In this document: positions 60,322-64,000 of the stretch, piece by piece
Layout: each line of letters opens with the position of its first letter
Numbering within the stretch: position 1 is the stretch's first letter
NCBI RefSeq assembly: GCF_029893345.1
Contig: NZ_JARXVE010000008.1
Location: 62,001-126,000 of the forward strand
Source of the DNA: Mycolicibacterium frederiksbergense
GTDB taxonomy: Bacteria > Actinomycetota > Actinomycetes > Mycobacteriales > Mycobacteriaceae
Length of the DNA: 64,000 nucleotides
Direction of reading: 5' to 3'
Made by a program: the position numbers and the translations under genes
Notes under the pieces: model-generated
Seen by the model: the letters and a program-made list of their open reading frames with translations, nothing else
What the model was told of the DNA's origin: nothing
Databases searched by the model: none

Positions 60322-61817
60322 TCACCTCCACGCTGCCCGACACTGCTCGACGCGATCCGCGGTTTGCCACCATCGGTGTCGCAGCCATTGCCGCCCTCGG
60401 GTCGGTCGCGCTGCTGGCAGTCCTGGACCGATACGGGTATTTCGGCGACGAACTCTATTTCCTGGCGGCCGGGCGCCGACTGACCGCGAGTTATGCCGAT
60501 CAGGGGCCGCTGGTGCCCCTGATCGCGCACGTCATCGACACCATCGCGCCTGGCTCGCTGTGCGCGCTGCGACTCCCGGCCGTCGTGGCCACCGCCGCCG
60601 CCATCGTGGTCACCGCGCTGATCGCCCGCGAGTTGGGCGGCAACCGGGCAGCCCAACTACTGGCCGCCACCGGCTACGCGACGTCGCCGTTTCTCCTCGT
60701 CCAAGGCTCGCAGCTGGCCACCAACACGATCGACGTCGCCCTGTGGGTGATGATCACCTGGCTGCTGGTGCGCTGGACCCGCAACCGCCGTGATTCGTTG
60801 CTGATCTGGGCAGCCCTCGTGACAGCCACAGCGCTGCAGGTGAAATGGCTGATTCCGACCCTCTGGCTGACCATGGCGGTCGCAGCCGTGGCCGTCGGCC
60901 CACGAGAACTGTTGCGCCGCAGAGCATTGTGGCTGGGCGCGGCCATCGTGGTGGCCACCGCGCTGCCGAGCATCTGGTGGCAGCACCGCAACGGATGGCC
61001 GCAGTTGTCGATGGGCGGGGTTGTCGCAGCCGAGAATGAATTCGTCGGCGGACGGCTCCTGTTCATCCCGTCGGCGATGTTCGTCGCCGGCTTGCTGGGC
61101 AGCGTGCTCCTGGTATGCGGTGTGTGGGCGCTGCTGCGGTCCGAACCGCTGCGCAACTACCGATTCCTCGGCGTCACAGTGCTTTTGCTGTTCGCGGTGT
61201 TCATCGCGCTCGGCGGCCGGCCCTACTACGTCGCCGGGGTCTATTCGGTGGCGATGGCAGCAGGGGCGGTGTGGCTCACGCGCGATACCCAGCGCTGGCA
61301 ACGGGTCGTCGCCGTGCCGCTGATCGGCGCATCGGTCGCGCTGGCTCTGTGGAGCCTGCCGTGGCAACCCGAAAGCGATATCCCGCCCGCACCAGATTCC
61401 CCCAGCATCTCGATCCTGCTGTACGGCAGGTTCGGCTGGCCCGACCTTGGCGCGGCCACCGCGCAGGCCTACCGTGCGCTCACCCCGGACGAGCAGACGC
61501 ACGCCGTCATCATCGCCAATTCCTATTGGCAGGCAAGCGCCCTGGATAATTATCGCGACGGCTACCTGCCGGCGGTGTACTCCCCGAGCCGCGGCTGGGG
61601 GTACTTCGGTGCCCCACCGGATTCGGCGACCACCGCACTGTTCGTCGACCGGCGACCCGACACCGCCAAGACACTGTGCGCTCACGTGCAACCGGTCGGC
61701 CGGGTCGATGCCCGGCTGGGATACCCCGGGGTGACCCGAGACGTGACGATCTGGAAGTGCACGGACCCGCTGCTTCCGTGGTCGAGGGTCTGGCCGTCCC
61801 TGCTACGGCTGGGCTGA
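60318..61817 (+). CDS. GT39-type membrane glycosyltransferase (PMT-like)
   Basis: A 499-residue protein with about ten to twelve helices. Its first luminal loop carries GYFGDELYFLAAGRRL, the D-E motif used by GT-C glycosyltransferases that take polyprenyl-phosphate sugars (ArnT/PMT type). The C-terminal part faces the outside and is soluble. It would transfer a sugar to an envelope acceptor, which is unknown. It shares an operon with a TetR regulator and ends 15 bp inside the opposing TetR gene. Confidence 0.83.
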   Translation: MITSTLPDTARRDPRFATIGVAAIAALGSVALLAVLDRYGYFGDELYFLAAGRRLTASYADQGPLVPLIAHVIDTIAPGSLCALRLPAVVATAAAIVVTALIARELGGNRAAQLLAATGYATSPFLLVQGSQLATNTIDVALWVMITWLLVRWTRNRRDSLLIWAALVTATALQVKWLIPTLWLTMAVAAVAVGPRELLRRRALWLGAAIVVATALPSIWWQHRNGWPQLSMGGVVAAENEFVGGRLLFIPSAMFVAGLLGSVLLVCGVWALLRSEPLRNYRFLGVTVLLLFAVFIALGGRPYYVAGVYSVAMAAGAVWLTRDTQRWQRVVAVPLIGASVALALWSLPWQPESDIPPAPDSPSISILLYGRFGWPDLGAATAQAYRALTPDEQTHAVIIANSYWQASALDNYRDGYLPAVYSPSRGWGYFGAPPDSATTALFVDRRPDTAKTLCAHVQPVGRVDARLGYPGVTRDVTIWKCTDPLLPWSRVWPSLLRLG

Positions 61818-62531
61818 TTCGGGTCGGCGCGAACTCAGTCGCGCGGCAATACCATCGAGGATCAGCTCCAGGGCCGATTCGCACGCGCTTCGCCGCATCG
61901 ATTCGTCGAGCAGATGGCTGGTGGCGGCGATGTTCGGGTGTGTCTCGGCGGGCAACTCCGCGTACGTGTCACGCCATGTGTCGTCGTCGCGCTGCTGGTG
62001 TTCGGCGGGCAGGGATTCGAAGGCGGCATCGAGCGCCGCGAACCCCAGCATCTGGTCGACGAAGGCGTGATACACCTCGACCGCCTCCCGCTCGGAAAAT
62101 CCGGCTGAGCGCAGGAGTCCCAAGACCGTCTCGATGATGTGGATCTCATAGGCGCCCCCAGTCACCCGGCTCGCCGCCAGCACCCCGGCCTGTGGGTGCT
62201 CAAGATAGACGCGGTGGATGCGCAGCCCGAGTTCACGCAAGTCCTCTCGCCAACTGCCGGTTGGCTCCCAACCCTCGCCCACGCGTCGCAGGAGCTCATC
62301 GGTGATGGCCAGCACCACATCCTCGATGCCGTGGAAGTAGCGGTACAGCGCCGTCGGGTCGGCACCCAGTGCCACGCCAAGGCGCCGGACGGTCAGGCCG
62401 GCCGCACCGTGGTACTGCAGCACCCGCAACGCGGTCTCGACGATGAGCTCCTCCGACAGGACCACGCCCTGCTTTGTTTGTCGCCGTCGTCGCCGTGGCG
62501 ACTCGGACTTCAACGTCCGGCCCATCCGCAC
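61803..62531 (-). CDS. TetR family regulator
   Basis: A 242-residue TetR regulator. A basic N-terminal tail (SPRRRRRQTKQG) precedes the HTH (LTVRRLGVALGADPTALYRYFHG). The ligand domain is of the longer TetR_C type. It overlaps the 3' end of the glycosyltransferase gene by 15 bases on the opposite strand. It is divergent from the amidohydrolase gene with a 155-bp spacer. Starts at 62531 or 62525 are both possible. It may regulate the amidohydrolase. Confidence 0.87.
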   Translation of the reverse strand: MRMGRTLKSESPRRRRRQTKQGVVLSEELIVETALRVLQYHGAAGLTVRRLGVALGADPTALYRYFHGIEDVVLAITDELLRRVGEGWEPTGSWREDLRELGLRIHRVYLEHPQAGVLAASRVTGGAYEIHIIETVLGLLRSAGFSEREAVEVYHAFVDQMLGFAALDAAFESLPAEHQQRDDDTWRDTYAELPAETHPNIAATSHLLDESMRRSACESALELILDGIAARLSSRRPESAQP

Positions 62532-62686
62532 TGCCTTCCGGCGCTTACGTCAACGCCCTTGACCCATTTTGCGGCGCTGGTGTGTCATGGCGCACTACAG
62601 ATTGTCACCTGAGTACGGGTCACAACTCGGGCGCCTGAACGATCGGCTGAGCCCACCAAGCCACATCGAAAAGAGGAGACCAGGTA

Positions 62687-64000
62687 ATGCCCGCTGCGCC
62701 GGCAACCATTGTATTCACCGGAGGACCGGTCCTGACGATGGACTCTGCCCGGTCTCGGGTGGGCGCCGTCGCGGTCACCGGCAACCGCATCACCGCCGTC
62801 GGACCTGCGGCCCGCGAACTGATCGGGCCCGACACCGAGGTGGTCGACCTGACCGGCAAGCTGCTCATCCCGGGCTTCCAGGACGCCCATGTCCATCCGG
62901 TGGGAGCCGGCGTGGAGCGCATGACGTGTGACCTGTTGGGCGCCGACGACGCCGACACCACCCTGGCCACGATCCGGGCATATGCCGAGTCGCACCGTGA
63001 CCGGGCCTGGATCACCGGCGGCGGCTGGTCCCTGGACGCCTTCGACGGCGGCATCCCGACCGCCCGCATGCTCGATTCGGTGGTCGCCGACCGTCCGGTG
63101 TACCTGCCCAACCGCGATCATCACGGGGCCTGGGTGAACAGCCTGGCCCTGCAGATCGCCGGGATCACCGACGACACCCCCGATCCCCCGGGCGGCCGCA
63201 TCGAGCGCGACACCGACGGGGCGGCGACCGGGATGCTGCAGGAAGCGGCAATGGACCTGGTGGCGGCACACGTCCCACGGCCCACCGAGGACGAGCTGTA
63301 CCTGGCGCTGCTGGACGCGCAGAGCTATCTGCATTCATTGGGTATCACCGCCTGGCAGGACGCCATACTGGGCAAGTACGCCGCCGTGCCGGACTCGGAA
63401 CAGGCGTATCGGCGAGCCGCCCTCGAGGGCACCTTGACCGTGCGGGTCGCGGCGGCGCAGTGGTGGGAACGTGACCGGGGAGCCGAGCAGATCCCGGAGC
63501 TGGTCGAACGCCGGACCGCGTTGCAGCACGGGCGATTCCGCGCGAACACGGTCAAGATCATGGTCGACGGCATCGCCGAAAACCAGACCGCCGCCCTGCT
63601 GGAGCCCTACCTGGACCGGTGCGGCTGCTGCACGGCCAATGCCGGAGTCAGCTTCGTCGATCCGGATGCGCTGCGGCAGTACGCCATCGAACTGGATTCC
63701 CTCGGATTTCAGCTGCACTTCCACGCACTCGGCGACCGCGCCGTGCGGGAGGCCCTCGACGCTGTCGAAGCTGCCAGGCGGGCCAACGGTTTTCGTGACA
63801 CCCGCCCGCACCTGGCGCATCTGCAGGTGGTGGACCCGCAGGACATCCCCCGGTTCCGCACCCTGGGCGCGACGGCGAACATGCAGCCACTGTGGGCCTG
63901 CTACGAACCGCAGATGGACGAACTCACCGTCCCGTTCCTCGGCGAGCAACGCGCGCGCCAGCAGTATCCGTTCGGGGACCTGCTGCGGGCGGGCGCCGTA
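62687..64000 (+). CDS. YtcJ-like amidohydrolase (partial, runs off the window)
   Basis: At least 438 codons of an amidohydrolase of the YtcJ/family-3 type, with the metal-binding H68 and H70 (GFQDAHVHP), and later histidines in LHFHALGDRAV and THLQ-like HLAHLQVV. The start is the ATG at 62687 with GAGGAG at about 9 bases. The 3' end is missing. Such enzymes hydrolyse amide or imine bonds, but the substrate is unknown. A TetR regulator is divergent from it. Confidence 0.88.
   Translation, partial: MPAAPATIVFTGGPVLTMDSARSRVGAVAVTGNRITAVGPAARELIGPDTEVVDLTGKLLIPGFQDAHVHPVGAGVERMTCDLLGADDADTTLATIRAYAESHRDRAWITGGGWSLDAFDGGIPTARMLDSVVADRPVYLPNRDHHGAWVNSLALQIAGITDDTPDPPGGRIERDTDGAATGMLQEAAMDLVAAHVPRPTEDELYLALLDAQSYLHSLGITAWQDAILGKYAAVPDSEQAYRRAALEGTLTVRVAAAQWWERDRGAEQIPELVERRTALQHGRFRANTVKIMVDGIAENQTAALLEPYLDRCGCCTANAGVSFVDPDALRQYAIELDSLGFQLHFHALGDRAVREALDAVEAARRANGFRDTRPHLAHLQVVDPQDIPRFRTLGATANMQPLWACYEPQMDELTVPFLGEQRARQQYPFGDLLRAGAV

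Noticed and set aside
62559..62625. TGACCC (62560) and GGGTCA (62617) upstream of the amidohydrolase gene as an operator
   Set aside because: The two six-base halves are 51 bases apart and match is short, so chance is likely.
1..64000. Search by eye for CRISPR arrays, tRNA or rRNA genes and insertion sequences
   Set aside because: No regular repeat-spacer pattern, no cloverleaf-like segment and no transposase motif was seen. A covariance-model scan would be the decisive check.

Overview
The window is high-GC actinobacterial DNA, most likely from a fast-growing Mycolicibacterium-type mycobacterium. The main evidence is a conserved backbone that matches the gene order known in Mycobacterium tuberculosis: the spc ribosomal-protein operon (rplN to rplO), sppA, SAM-methyltransferase paralogues, then secY-adk-map and sigL-rslA. 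All of these except the methyltransferases lie on the minus strand. WhiB proteins, PucR regulators, an LpqN-type lipoprotein and many GTG starts fit the same assignment. No tRNA, rRNA, CRISPR array or insertion sequence was recognised.

Layout. 1-1.4 kb: end of a NarL-type response regulator and its GAF-domain sensor kinase. 1.4-6.5 kb: a MarR regulator and a tightly overlapped minus-strand operon of a ThDP enzyme, a SRPBCC protein, a KAS III-like enzyme and a PLP aminotransferase, which looks like a small uncharacterised biosynthetic cluster. 6.6-10.7 kb: rslA, sigL, map, adk, secY. 11-14.7 kb: four tandem class I methyltransferase paralogues. 14.7-17.8 kb: an MFS transporter, a long gap, a secreted YcgJ-like protein and a WhiB3-like protein. 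17.8-24.8 kb: a sugar-acid and acyl-CoA catabolic cluster (MFS, KDPG aldolase, KDG kinase, GH105/GH88-like hydrolase, crotonase, CaiB-type CoA-transferase) transcribed away from a GntR regulator, with a 31-bp AT-rich palindrome between them. 24.8-33.3 kb: sppA, a serine hydrolase, a PucR regulator, and a fadD-phaC-phaZ polyhydroxyalkanoate operon. 33.4-37.6 kb: the spc ribosomal operon.

37.8-52.9 kb: a large accessory catabolic locus. It has an amidase, a permease, a RidA protein, a gamma-glutamyltransferase, two Rieske ferredoxins, an aldehyde dehydrogenase, a ferredoxin reductase, a heme-oxygenase-fold diiron enzyme (CADD/PqqC-like), a HbpS/GlcG-like protein, a PucR regulator, a DHA2-type transporter and a second paralogue of the permease. 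Rieske electron carriers are present but no Rieske oxygenase. The simplest reading is that they feed the diiron enzyme in the oxidative breakdown of a nitrogenous compound. Copies of a TGCACA hexamer lie in several of the control regions of this locus. I regard this locus as the best candidate for an undescribed system in the window.

53-64 kb: a YoaK family membrane protein, a formylglycine-generating enzyme with a lipoprotein and an arylsulfatase (modifier plus client), an MFS/TetR divergent pair around a perfect TetR-type operator, a TetR-glycosyltransferase pair, another TetR, and a truncated YtcJ-like amidohydrolase.

Many genes are translationally coupled (ATGA, GTGA or TGATG overlaps). 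Where several starts were possible, I used these overlaps and Shine-Dalgarno spacing to choose. All functional calls come from reading motifs and recalling families. No database search or alignment was run.
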